A stretch of 64,000 nt of DNA from Cupriavidus nantongensis (lineage in GTDB: Bacteria; Pseudomonadota; Gammaproteobacteria; Burkholderiales; Burkholderiaceae): contig NZ_CP014845.1 in assembly GCF_001598055.1 (NCBI RefSeq), positions 2,294,001-2,358,000 on the forward strand, read 5' to 3'. The notes beneath the pieces are model-generated. The model was not told the origin of the DNA, did not search any database, and worked only from the letters and a program-made list of their open reading frames with translations. The first letter of the stretch is position 1, and the number at the start of each line of letters is the position of its first letter. Shown piece after piece: positions 51,685 to 60,105 of the stretch. A program made the translations under genes and the position numbers.

Positions 51685-53115
51685 ATGAAGAAGCGGTCGA
51701 TGCAGGGCATCCGCAATGCGGGATGCTCGACGTTGCTGTTGCTCGGCGGGCTGGCGCAAGCCCAGACGCCGCCGGAGGCGGGGCCACCCGCGGCCGGACT
51801 GGAAACCCTGCAGAGGGAACTCGCCGACCAGGCCAGCCAGCTCGATGCCATGAAGCGGGCGCTGGCCGAGCAGGAGGCAGTGATCCGCGAACTGCGCAGC
51901 GTGATCGGCACTGACGTGCTGGCCACCAAGCGCGGCGGGCAACGCTCAGGGCCCGGCGTGATGCCGGCCGACAATGCCACCAATGCCGCCACCGCGGCAG
52001 CGGCCGCCAGTGCCACGCAGGGCGCGCCGGGCCTGGCCAGCAGTCCGCAGCAAGTCATAGCCCAGGGGCCGCAGCCCGGGGCGCAGCAGGGTGAGTCCGC
52101 CAGCCCGCAGACGGTGGCCGTGGACGAGCCCGTGGGCCGTCCGCCCGAGAGCGACCAGCGCCCGCCCGAGGTGGCACCGCTGATCGACCAGCCCGGGGTG
52201 CTGACCGGCGAAGGCAAGTTCGTGGTCGAGCCGGGCTTCCAGTACGGCTATTCGTCGAACAACCGCGTCGCGCTGGTCGGCTACTCGATCATCCCGGCCA
52301 TCCTGATCGGCCTGATCGATGTGCGCGAGGTCAAGACCTCGACCTATATCGAATCGATCGCGCTGCGCTATGGCGTGACCAAGCGGCTCGAGATCGAGGC
52401 CAAGGTGCCGTACGTGCAGACTTCGGGCTCGACCATCAGCCGCGAGGTGTTCACCGGCACTGCGGTCGACAACGTGTTCAATTCCAGCGGCAAGGGGCTG
52501 GGCGATGTCGAGGCGACGGTGCGCTACCAGCTCAACTACGGCAACGAGCGCATCCCGTACTTTGTCGGCTGGCTGCGCTACAAGTCCGCTACCGGCAAGG
52601 ATCCGTTCGAAGTGGTGACCGATTGCGTGACCCGCTGCGTGGGCAATACCACCGGCACCGGCCTGCCGCTCGGGCTGCCCACCGGCACCGGCTTCCAGGC
52701 GATCCAGCCAGGCATCACCTGGCTGCTGCCGACCGATCCGGCGGTGTTCTTCGGCACCTTCAGCTACCTGCACAACTTTGCGCGCAACAACGTCAGCCGC
52801 ACCGTGCTGAACGGCGAGAAGGAGAACCTGGGCAAGATCGCGCCGGGCGACATCTTCGAGTTCAGCTTCGGCATGGGGCTGTCGCTCAACGAAAAGGCGT
52901 CGTTCAGTATCGGCTATGACCAGGCCATCATCTGGCCGACCAAGCAGAACGGCATGACCGTGCCGGGCTCGGTGCGCATTACCCAGGGCACCTTGCTGGT
53001 GGGGTATTCGTACCGCTTCAACAACCGCTATACGCTCAACCTGTCGGTGGGCGCGGGGCTGACGCGCGACACGCCCGACCTGCAGGTCAATGTGCGCCTG
53101 CCGATCACTTTCTGA
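51685..53115 (+). CDS. Outer-membrane barrel with coiled-coil N-terminus (FapF-like exporter)
   Basis: The roughly 476-residue protein has a signal peptide (ending GLAQAQ), then a coiled coil (about 38-75: LQRELADQASQLDAMKRAL), then a long Gln/Pro/Ala-rich linker to about 165. The rest has alternating beta-strand character with an aromatic C-terminal strand (VNVRLPITF), typical of an outer-membrane barrel. This plan matches FapF, the amyloid-secreting porin gated by its N-terminal helices. GGGGGAGGAAG lies upstream; ATG 51685 is preferred, with GTG 51682 the codon before. It is last in the locus. Confidence 0.85.
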   Translation: MKKRSMQGIRNAGCSTLLLLGGLAQAQTPPEAGPPAAGLETLQRELADQASQLDAMKRALAEQEAVIRELRSVIGTDVLATKRGGQRSGPGVMPADNATNAATAAAAASATQGAPGLASSPQQVIAQGPQPGAQQGESASPQTVAVDEPVGRPPESDQRPPEVAPLIDQPGVLTGEGKFVVEPGFQYGYSSNNRVALVGYSIIPAILIGLIDVREVKTSTYIESIALRYGVTKRLEIEAKVPYVQTSGSTISREVFTGTAVDNVFNSSGKGLGDVEATVRYQLNYGNERIPYFVGWLRYKSATGKDPFEVVTDCVTRCVGNTTGTGLPLGLPTGTGFQAIQPGITWLLPTDPAVFFGTFSYLHNFARNNVSRTVLNGEKENLGKIAPGDIFEFSFGMGLSLNEKASFSIGYDQAIIWPTKQNGMTVPGSVRITQGTLLVGYSYRFNNRYTLNLSVGAGLTRDTPDLQVNVRLPITF

Positions 53116-53134
53116 AGCCCATGATGCAGACGTG

Positions 53135-53164
53135 ACGCGTGCCCCGCCCGGGCGGGACACGCGT
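53135..53164. terminator. 30-bp near-perfect palindrome after the porin gene
   Basis: ACGCGTGCCCCGCCC pairs with GGGCGGGACACGCGT across a very short loop, with one mismatch. It lies 20 bp after the porin stop and is a likely transcript end or stability hairpin, though it has no T-run. Confidence 0.6.
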
Positions 53165-53330
53165 GCGCATCACATGTCAGCGATAGTGTGCCGGGACCGT
53201 ACGCCAGCGCCGAAACGCGCCTTGCGCTGGCCCCATGAACGGCGTACAAAGAAATAACCCCGCGCCGCCAGCGGTACTTTCCGACCAGCCTAAACCTCAC
53301 CGGTGGTGCGGCCTGTACAAGGAGAGAGAC

Positions 53331-53843
53331 ATGCGCAAACGCATCTTCTGGTTGTTGCCCGACCTGGCGAGTGCCAAACGCACCATGGATGACCTGCTGC
53401 TGGCCCGCGTCGAGAACCGCCACATCCACTTCGTGGCGCGCGACGGTGCCGACATGACCGGCCTGCATGAAGCCAACCTGTTCCAGACTTCCGACATCGT
53501 CCACGCGGCCGAAATGGGCCTGATGGTCGGCGGCGGCGTGGGCGTGGTGGCCGGCGTGGTGGTGGCGATGTTCCCCATCGTCAGCGACACTCCGCAGTGG
53601 GGGCTGGTCGGCGTGCTGGCGGTGCTGGGCGCGGTGTTCGGGGCCTGGGCCGCAAGCATGATCGGCAGTTCGGCGCCCAACAGCCGGCTGCGCGCGTTCG
53701 AGAAAGACATCGAGGCGGGCAAGATCCTGCTGATGGTCGACGTGCCGCGCACCCGCGTGGAAGAAATCGAAACCCTGCTGCGCAACGCGCATCCGGAAGC
53801 CAGCTTCGCCGGCGTCGATCCGGCCGTGCCGGCGTTCCCCTGA
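53331..53843 (+). CDS. Two-helix membrane protein, DUF1269-like
   Basis: The 170-residue protein has an N-terminal soluble segment (IFWLLPDLASAKRTMDDLL) and two Gly/Val-rich membrane helices (about 65-85 and 90-112). A C-terminal cytoplasmic domain follows (KILLMVDVPRTRVEEIETLL). This layout is found in DUF1269-type and related stress-linked membrane proteins; function is unknown. A strong AAGGAGAGAG site precedes ATG 53331. It appears to be a single gene. Confidence 0.75.
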   Translation: MRKRIFWLLPDLASAKRTMDDLLLARVENRHIHFVARDGADMTGLHEANLFQTSDIVHAAEMGLMVGGGVGVVAGVVVAMFPIVSDTPQWGLVGVLAVLGAVFGAWAASMIGSSAPNSRLRAFEKDIEAGKILLMVDVPRTRVEEIETLLRNAHPEASFAGVDPAVPAFP

Positions 53844-54087
53844 TCCGGCACCTGCCGGCGACTGGCGCCACGTGGCGCCGCATGTCTCTCTGCGCGCGCC
53901 ACCTGCCGCGCGCCCGGTCCGCACCGGAACCGCCCCCGGTTCCGGTGTGATGCCGCTGCAACACCCCCTGTTTTCCCGGTTTGCCCGCGTCGGACGCATG
54001 CGGTACCTTGCGTGACGGCGCGCGGGCCTGTCCGCGGCGTCGCCACAAAATAACGAAAGCAGCCGTCCAGGCGGAGGGGGCGAGACA

Positions 54088-55224
54088 ATGAAGGCGAAAT
54101 GGATCGCGTGCGGCGTGCTGGCCGCCACGCTGGGGTGGGCCGCGCAGATGGCCCAGGCGGAACCGGGCGTGACCCGCAACACTATCCGCATCGGCCAGTC
54201 GGCCGGCGTCACCGGGCCGGTGGCGGGCTCGGTCAAGGAGCAGATCGCCGGCGCGCAGGTCTACCTGCGCACGGTCAACGCCAGCGGCGGCGTTGCCGGC
54301 CGGCGCATCGAACTGGTCACCTACGATGACGGGTTCGATGCCAAACGCACCCCCGACAACGTGCGCAAGCTGCTCGACGAAGACAAGGTGTTCGCGCTGT
54401 TCATGGTACGCGGCACGCCGCAGAACGAAAGCATCCTGCCCCTCATCGCCGCGCAGAAGGTGCCGCTGATCGCGCCGCTGACCGGCGCCATCACGCTGCA
54501 CCGGCCGGTGAACCGCTACGTCTTCAACGTGCGCGCCAAGTACCAGGACGAAGTGGCGCGCGCGATCAACCACCTGGCCACGTCGGGCATGAGCCGCATC
54601 GGCATCTTCTACGCCAACGACGGCTTCGGCCAGGACGTGCTCGAAGGCTACAGCACCGCGCTGCAAGCGCGCGGCGTGCAGCCGGCGGCGACGGTCAACT
54701 TCGCCCGTCCCATGGGCGACATCAGCCAGGGCGTGGCGGCCATGCACAAGGCCAATCCGCAGGCGGTGCTGGTGATCGGCTCGGGCTCGGAGGCGGCGCG
54801 CATCATCCGCGAGTTGCGCCGCGCCGGCAGCGAGGCGCAGTTCGTCACGCTGTCCAACAACGCCGCCGATGCCTTTATCCGCGAACTCGGCGACGACGCG
54901 CGCGGGCTGATCATCACGCAGGTGGTGCCGGGCACCAACTCCAGCCAGATGACGCTGGCCAGCGAATACCGCAGCCTGGCCAAGCAGCAGGGCGTGGAGC
55001 CGTCCAACGCCGGCATGGAAGGCTTCATGTCGGCCAAGGTGCTGGTCGAAGGCCTGCGCCGCGCCGGCCCCGAGCTGACCCGCGAGCGGCTGGTCGCGGC
55101 GCTGGAGGGCATGCGCGACTATGACCTCGGCGGCATCCTGATCAGCTACAGCGCGGCACGCCACACCGGCTCGTCGTTCGTTGAGATGTCGATCGTGTCG
55201 TCCACCGGCAAGCTGATCCGCTAG
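54088..55224 (+). CDS. ABC transporter substrate-binding protein (branched-chain amino acid type)
   Basis: The 378-residue periplasmic binding protein type 1 has a signal peptide (1-25, AQMAQA), then IRIGQSAGVTGPVAGSVKEQ and VNASGGVAGRRIELVTYDDG, the family's entry and Gly-rich loops. These proteins bind amino acids, amides or aromatic acids, but no permease or ATPase gene is adjacent, so it is an orphan or works with a distant transporter. A purine-rich GGAGGGGGCGAG lies upstream. Ligand specificity is not clear. Confidence 0.9.
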   Translation: MKAKWIACGVLAATLGWAAQMAQAEPGVTRNTIRIGQSAGVTGPVAGSVKEQIAGAQVYLRTVNASGGVAGRRIELVTYDDGFDAKRTPDNVRKLLDEDKVFALFMVRGTPQNESILPLIAAQKVPLIAPLTGAITLHRPVNRYVFNVRAKYQDEVARAINHLATSGMSRIGIFYANDGFGQDVLEGYSTALQARGVQPAATVNFARPMGDISQGVAAMHKANPQAVLVIGSGSEAARIIRELRRAGSEAQFVTLSNNAADAFIRELGDDARGLIITQVVPGTNSSQMTLASEYRSLAKQQGVEPSNAGMEGFMSAKVLVEGLRRAGPELTRERLVAALEGMRDYDLGGILISYSAARHTGSSFVEMSIVSSTGKLIR

Positions 55225-55273
55225 CGCGCGTGGGTGCGGGCCCGGAGCCGGCCGCTGCGGTATAGTCGCCCGC

Positions 55274-56065
55274 ATGGCTACTCCTATCCCTTCCCCCGAT
55301 TCCCGTACCCCGTTCGCGCTGCATGGCCGCGTGGCGCTGGTGACCGGCGGCGCGCAGGGCCTGGGCCTGGCGATCGCCGCCGGGCTGGCCGATGCCGGTG
55401 CCCATGTGCTGGTGGTGGCCCGCAATGCGCCGCGCGTGCACGAGGCCGTCGCCACGCTGGCGGCGCGCGGCGGCAGCGCCGAGGCACTGGTGCTCGACAT
55501 CACCGACGAGGCCGCCGTGGCAGCAGCCTTCGAGCGCATCGATGCCGACCACGGCCGGCTCGACATCCTGGTGAACAACGCCGGCGCGCGCAACCGCAGC
55601 AACATGGCGCAGCTCGATGCCGGCGACCTGCGCGCCATGCTCGAGACCAACCTGGTGGCGCCCTACGCGCTGTGCCGGCTGGCCGCGCAGCGCATGCGCC
55701 AGGGCGGCTACGGACGCATCGTCAATGTCAGCTCGATCGCAGGCCAGGTGGCGCGCGCCGGCGACGTGCTCTATCCCGCCACCAAGGGCGGACTGGACGC
55801 GCTCACGCGCGCCATGGCCGCCGACCTGGGCCGCCACGGCGTCACCGTCAATGCGATCGCCCCCGGCTACTTCGCCACCGAGCCGAACCAGCCCATGGTC
55901 GAGGACGAGAGCGTGGCCGAGTGGCTGCGCCAGCGCACCTCGCTGGGCCGCTGGGGCCAGCCGCAGGAGGTGGCGGGCGCGGTGGTGTTCCTGGCATCGC
56001 CGGCGGCGTCGTATGTCACCGGGCAGGTGCTGGCGGTCGACGGCGGCTATCTCGGGCACTTCTGA
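55274..56065 (+). CDS. SDR-family oxidoreductase
   Basis: The 263-residue classical short-chain dehydrogenase has its NAD(P) site in VALVTGGAQGLGLAIA near 20-35, then NNAGARNR. The catalytic Ser is in NVSSIAGQ, and Tyr-x3-Lys is in LYPATKGG. It resembles gluconate 5-dehydrogenase and 3-oxoacyl-ACP reductase-like SDRs. TATAGT, a good -10 box, lies only 8 bp before the ATG, so the message may be nearly leaderless. No ribosome site is seen. Confidence 0.88.
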   Translation: MATPIPSPDSRTPFALHGRVALVTGGAQGLGLAIAAGLADAGAHVLVVARNAPRVHEAVATLAARGGSAEALVLDITDEAAVAAAFERIDADHGRLDILVNNAGARNRSNMAQLDAGDLRAMLETNLVAPYALCRLAAQRMRQGGYGRIVNVSSIAGQVARAGDVLYPATKGGLDALTRAMAADLGRHGVTVNAIAPGYFATEPNQPMVEDESVAEWLRQRTSLGRWGQPQEVAGAVVFLASPAASYVTGQVLAVDGGYLGHF

Positions 56066-56103
56066 CCCAGGCACTGCTGGCGCATCGCGCGCTGCTTTTT
56101 CTT

Positions 56104-56126
56104 CAAAGCGTACCCAATTCTGCGTA
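56104..56126 (+). repeat. Dispersed motif, variant copy 4
   Basis: CAAAGCGTACCCAATTCTGCGTA lies between the convergent SDR and LysR genes. It keeps GCGTACC and TTCTGCG at the same spacing as copies 1-3, with the middle three bases changed. Confidence 0.6.
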
Positions 56127-56143
56127 CCGCTCGCGCACGCGAT

Positions 56144-57049
56144 TCAGCGCCGCGCGGGCGCCTTGCCGCCGCGGTAGAACGCCTGCAGGGCCTCGATCAT
56201 CGCGGCGGCCGCGGCCGAATCGCCGCGGTCCTTGAGCCGCACCAGGCAGATATCGCGCACCAGCGACGGCAGCTGCAGCGGCCGGATCGCCAGCCCTTCG
56301 CGGCGGAACTGGAACAGCGCCAGTGACGGCACCGCGCTGATGCCCGGGCCTGCCTGCACCAGCGCCGCCACCGTCGCCAGGTGCTCCACCTCCATCACGC
56401 TGGCCAGCCGCAACGGATGCAGCGCCGCGTCCAGGTGCTGGCGCACGCTGGTCGTGCGCGACAGCTGGATGAACGGCAGCCCCGTCAGCATCTCCGGCGT
56501 GATGCGCCGCTTGCGCGCCAGCGCATGGTCCGCCGGGCACACCAGGTGGAAGGTGTCGCGCACCAGCGGCTCGACGCGCAGGTCGTCGTCCTGCGCCGGC
56601 GCGGGCGCCAGCGCAAAGTCGGCGCGGCCCTGCCGCACCAGCTCGATGCAGCCGTCGGCAAGCTGGTCGAACAGTTCCAGCACGATGCCCGGATAGCGCG
56701 CGCGGAACTGCGCCAGCAGTGGCGGCAAATCGCCCCCCGCGAGCGAGGGCAGCGCCGCGATCGACACCCGCCCCTTGCGCCGCTCGGCGTGCGCGCGCAG
56801 GTCTTCGAACGCGGTCTCGAAGTCGGCCAGCAGCCGGCGCGCGGCCTGCTCGAAGCGCACGCCGTCGGTGCTCAGCTCCACATGCCGCGTGGTGCGTTCG
56901 AACAGCCGGCTGCCGGCCTGCTCTTCCAGCGTCTGCACCAGCGCGCTGAAGGCCGACTGCGACAGGTGGCAGGCACGCGCCGCGCGCGTGAAATTGCGGT
57001 AGGTGGCCAGCGCCACGAAGGCGCGCAGGTGCTTGACCGACAGGTTCAT
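56144..57049 (-). CDS. LysR-family transcriptional regulator
   Basis: The 301-residue protein has an HTH (LRAFVALATYRNFTRAARAC, then LSQSAFSALVQTLEEQAG) and a LysR substrate domain (GRVSIAALPSLAGGDLPPLL). It is divergent from the AtuA-family gene and likely controls that operon. The shared gap contains the dyad GATTA-N7-TAATC, which resembles a LysR box. Confidence 0.92.
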   Translation of the reverse strand: MNLSVKHLRAFVALATYRNFTRAARACHLSQSAFSALVQTLEEQAGSRLFERTTRHVELSTDGVRFEQAARRLLADFETAFEDLRAHAERRKGRVSIAALPSLAGGDLPPLLAQFRARYPGIVLELFDQLADGCIELVRQGRADFALAPAPAQDDDLRVEPLVRDTFHLVCPADHALARKRRITPEMLTGLPFIQLSRTTSVRQHLDAALHPLRLASVMEVEHLATVAALVQAGPGISAVPSLALFQFRREGLAIRPLQLPSLVRDICLVRLKDRGDSAAAAAMIEALQAFYRGGKAPARR

Positions 57050-57080
57050 GGGGCCAGCGTATCTATCCAGGAAGTCGATA

Positions 57081-57097
57081 GATTAATCCAAATAATC
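57081..57097. promoter_or_regulatory. Possible LysR operator
   Basis: GATTA-N7-TAATC, a 17-bp dyad of the T-N11-A kind, lies 32 bp upstream of the LysR start and 78 bp before the AtuA-like start. TAGAAT at 57124-57129 may be the -10 box of the AtuA-like gene. Confidence 0.5.
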
Positions 57098-57174
57098 CGT
57101 TTTTTGGCTGAGCCTGCGCACCCTAGAATGGGACCGACCTGCCCGATTCCTGGCTCCCGATTTCTCACTCGACC

Positions 57175-58536
57175 ATGACTGCTCCCTTGCTGATCGGCTC
57201 CGGCGCCGGCTTCTCCGGCGACCGTACCGATGCCGCGCTGCCGGTGGTGCGCACGCTGATCGCCGCGGCGCAGCCGGCCGCGCTGATCTTCGAGACCCTG
57301 GCCGAGCGCACCCTGGCGCTGGCGCAACTGGCGCGGCGCAACGATCCCGCGCAAGGCTACGAGCCGCTGCTCGATGCGCTGCTGGCGCCGGTGCTGGGGC
57401 TGTGCCTGCAGCACCGCATTGCCATCGTCGGCAATTTCGGTGCCGCCAATCCGCGCGCTGCCGCGCGGCGCGTGCTGCAGCTGGCCAGCGAACTGGGCCT
57501 GGCCGCGCCGCGCGTCGCCGTGGTCGAGGGCGACGACCTGTCCGACGCGCCCGGGCGCGCGCGCCTGCACGGGATCCTCGGCGACGCCTTCGACGCCGAG
57601 CGCTTTGTCTGCGCCAACGCCTATATCGGCGCGCAAGGCATTGCCGATGCCCTCGCCGCCGGCGCCCAGGTGGTGGTGTGCGGGCGCGTGGCCGACCCGG
57701 CGCTGGCGTTGGGGCCGGCGATGGCGCACTTCGGCTGGGCCTGGGACGACTGGGACCGGCTTGCCGCCGCGACCATGGCCGGGCACCTGCTCGAATGCGG
57801 GGCGCAGGTCACCGGCGGCTACTTTGCCGATCCGGGCCGCAAGGAGGTGCCGGACGTGCACGCGCTGGGCTTTCCGATCGCGCAGCTCGATGCCGGCGGC
57901 GGCATCGAACTCTTCAAGGCCGCCGACACCGGCGGCTGCGTCGACCTGCGCACGGTCAAGGAGCAGCTGCTGTACGAAGTCCACGACCCATGCGCCTACC
58001 TGACGCCGGACGTGGTGGCCGACATCGGCGCCGTCACCGTGGCGCAGCTGGGCCCGGACCGCGTGTCCGTGCGCAACGTGCGCGGCCACCCGCGCCCGGC
58101 GCAGCTCAAGGCCAATGTGTTCAGCCACGGCGGCTGGCTGGCCGAGGGCGAGATCTCTTACGCCGGCCCCAACGCCGCGGCGCGCGCGCGGCTGGCCGCC
58201 GACATCTTGCGCCGGCGCATGCGCATGCTGGGCCACGACGCGCCGATCCGCTTCGACCTGATCGGCGTGCTCAGCGTGCTCGCCGACGATGCCGGCGCCA
58301 TGCTGGCGCAGCCCCAGCCGCACGAGGCGCAGGCGCAGGACGTGCGCCTGCGTGCCGCGCTGGCGCATGACGACCTGGCGGTGGCGCAGGCGCTGCAGCG
58401 CGAGGTCAACGCGCTCTATACCTGCGGCCCCGCCGGCGGCGGCGGCGTGCGCACGGCGCAGCGCGCGCGGCTGAACGCGGTGTCGTGTCTGGTGCCGCGC
58501 GCCGCGGTCACGCCCACCTTTACCTTCATCGACTGA
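57175..58536 (+). CDS. AtuA family protein (DUF1446)
   Basis: The 453-residue protein is of the acyclic-terpene-utilization AtuA/DUF1446 family. Recognisable blocks are LLIGSGAGFSGDRTDAA, IVGNFGAANPRAAARRV, CANAYIGAQGIADAL, VVVCGRVADPALALGP and LECGAQVTGGYFADPG. The biochemical role is not established; family members occur in terpene and carboxylate breakdown. The gene is followed by its usual small partner and a Bug-type binding protein, so the group probably takes up and degrades an organic acid. Confidence 0.9.
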   Translation: MTAPLLIGSGAGFSGDRTDAALPVVRTLIAAAQPAALIFETLAERTLALAQLARRNDPAQGYEPLLDALLAPVLGLCLQHRIAIVGNFGAANPRAAARRVLQLASELGLAAPRVAVVEGDDLSDAPGRARLHGILGDAFDAERFVCANAYIGAQGIADALAAGAQVVVCGRVADPALALGPAMAHFGWAWDDWDRLAAATMAGHLLECGAQVTGGYFADPGRKEVPDVHALGFPIAQLDAGGGIELFKAADTGGCVDLRTVKEQLLYEVHDPCAYLTPDVVADIGAVTVAQLGPDRVSVRNVRGHPRPAQLKANVFSHGGWLAEGEISYAGPNAAARARLAADILRRRMRMLGHDAPIRFDLIGVLSVLADDAGAMLAQPQPHEAQAQDVRLRAALAHDDLAVAQALQREVNALYTCGPAGGGGVRTAQRARLNAVSCLVPRAAVTPTFTFID

Positions 58537-58546
58537 GGAGCCCGCC

Positions 58547-58900
58547 ATGCCCGCCACCGCCGCGCTCTACCAGTTCGCCCATGGCCGCACCGGCGACAAG
58601 GGCGACCGTTCCAACATCAGCGTGATCGCCTATGACCCGCGCGACTTCGAGCACCTGGTCGCGCACGTGACCGAAGACGCGGTGCGCGCGCTGTTTCGCG
58701 AGCGCCGGCCTGCGGCGGTCACGCGCTACCTGGTGCCGTCGCTGCAGGCGATGAACTTCGTGCTCGACGGCGTGCTCGATGGCGGCGTCAACGATGCGCT
58801 CAACCTCGACACCCACGGCAAGGCGCTGTCGTTCCGCCTGCTGCAGCTTGAGATCCCGCTGCCGCCGCGGCTCGCGCCGGGGGCTTCGGACCACCCTTGA
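58547..58900 (+). CDS. AtuA-associated small protein
   Basis: This 117-residue protein corresponds to the C-terminal domain of some longer AtuA proteins, here as a separate gene 10 bp downstream. The signature AHGRTGDKGDRSNISVIAY lies near residues 11-29 and NALNLDTHGKAL-like residues near the end. It probably forms a complex with the larger protein. GAGGAG precedes the ATG. Confidence 0.88.
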   Translation: MPATAALYQFAHGRTGDKGDRSNISVIAYDPRDFEHLVAHVTEDAVRALFRERRPAAVTRYLVPSLQAMNFVLDGVLDGGVNDALNLDTHGKALSFRLLQLEIPLPPRLAPGASDHP

Positions 58901-58942
58901 ACCCTTGCCTTCACCGATAACGATTTCAACAGGAGACCTCAC

Positions 58943-59908
58943 ATGCATCCGCTCTTCAAGCCACTGGCCGTTGCCGCGCTCGCGCTGGTCCTGCCCGCGG
59001 GCCAGGCCTGGGCCGAGTTTCCCGACAAGCCGATCCGCTTCGTGGTGCCGTTTGCCGCGGGCAGCGCCACCGACCAGCTCGCGCGCGCCGTCGGCCAAGC
59101 CATCACCGTGGACAGCAAGGTCACCGTGGTGGTCGACAACAAGCCCGGCGCCAATGGCTTTATCGCCGCGTCCGACGTGGCCAAGGCGGCGCCGGACGGC
59201 TACACCGTGCTGATCAGCACCAACACCACGCATGCGGCCAACGAGCACCTGTTCAAGAAGCTGCCCTACGACCCGGTCAAGGACTACACGCCCATCACCG
59301 CGCTGGGCCGCGGCGGCCAGATCATGGTCGTGAATCCGCAGGTGCCGGCCAGGACCGTGGGCGAGTTCATCGCGCTGGCGCGGCAGCAGCCGGGCAAGCT
59401 CAGCTTCGGCAGCGGCAGCTCGTCGTCGCGCATTGCCGGCGAGCTGTTCCAGCAGATGGCGCAGGTGCAGCTGCTGCACGTGCCGTACAAGAGCAACCCG
59501 CTCGCGATCACCGACCTGCTCGGCAACCAGATCCAGATGATGATCACCGATACCGCCACCGGCCTGCCGCAGGTCAAGAGCGGCAAGCTGCGCGCGCTGG
59601 GCGTGTCGGGCAAGGCCCGCTCGCCGCTGGCGCCGGAGGTGCCGACCATCGATGAAGCCGGCGTCAAGGGCTATGAGATGAGCTACTGGTTCGCCGCCTA
59701 CGCGCCCGCGGGGACGCCGCAGCCGGTGGTGGCCAAGCTCAACGCAATGATGGTGAAGGCCGCGCGCAGCGAGACTGCCGCCGGCTTCTACAAGTCGACC
59801 GGCACCGAGATCTTCACCAGCACGCCCGCGGAACTGGCGAAGTTCCAGTCGCAGGAGTCCGGCAAATGGGGCCGCATCATCAAGGCGGCGAATATCCAGC
59901 CAGAGTAA
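58943..59908 (+). CDS. Bug-family TTT substrate-binding protein
   Basis: The 321-residue periplasmic protein has a signal ending GQAWAEF. IRFVVPFAAGSATDQLAR and VVVDNKPGANGFIAASDVAKA are ligand-site blocks of the Bug family. It follows the AtuA pair by 42 bp with AGGAG upstream, and a strong terminator closes the operon behind it. No tripartite membrane subunits are near. It differs from the Bug protein at 45154-46203 and so probably binds another carboxylate. Confidence 0.93.
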   Translation: MHPLFKPLAVAALALVLPAGQAWAEFPDKPIRFVVPFAAGSATDQLARAVGQAITVDSKVTVVVDNKPGANGFIAASDVAKAAPDGYTVLISTNTTHAANEHLFKKLPYDPVKDYTPITALGRGGQIMVVNPQVPARTVGEFIALARQQPGKLSFGSGSSSSRIAGELFQQMAQVQLLHVPYKSNPLAITDLLGNQIQMMITDTATGLPQVKSGKLRALGVSGKARSPLAPEVPTIDEAGVKGYEMSYWFAAYAPAGTPQPVVAKLNAMMVKAARSETAAGFYKSTGTEIFTSTPAELAKFQSQESGKWGRIIKAANIQPE

Positions 59909-59938
59909 AAACCGGGCGGCGCAAGCTCCCATGCATGG

Positions 59939-59977
59939 AAAACGGGGCCCATGGGCGTGCACATGGCCCCGTTTTTT
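59939..59977 (+). terminator. Rho-independent terminator of the AtuA/Bug operon
   Basis: AAAACGGGGCC (59939-59949) pairs with GGCCCCGTTTTTT (59965-59977), extended by CCATG/CATGG bases in the loop side. The T-run makes this the clearest intrinsic terminator in the window. Confidence 0.9.
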
Positions 59978-60000
59978 ACGCAGAAGTAGGTACGCTTTGA
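59978..60000 (-). repeat. Dispersed motif, variant copy 5
   Basis: On the minus strand it reads CAAAGCGTACCTACTTCTGCGT, directly behind the terminator. GCGTACC and TTCTGCG are kept with three bases between them, and the CAAA flank is shared with copy 4. Confidence 0.6.
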
Positions 60001-60105
60001 CCCTTTCGGCCTTGTCGGACAAGGCGCGGCTAAGATATGCGCTGGCCGCGCGCCCCCATGCGCCGGCCTGCTCCTCGATAACACCAACCAGAACAGGATC
60101 AGGAT

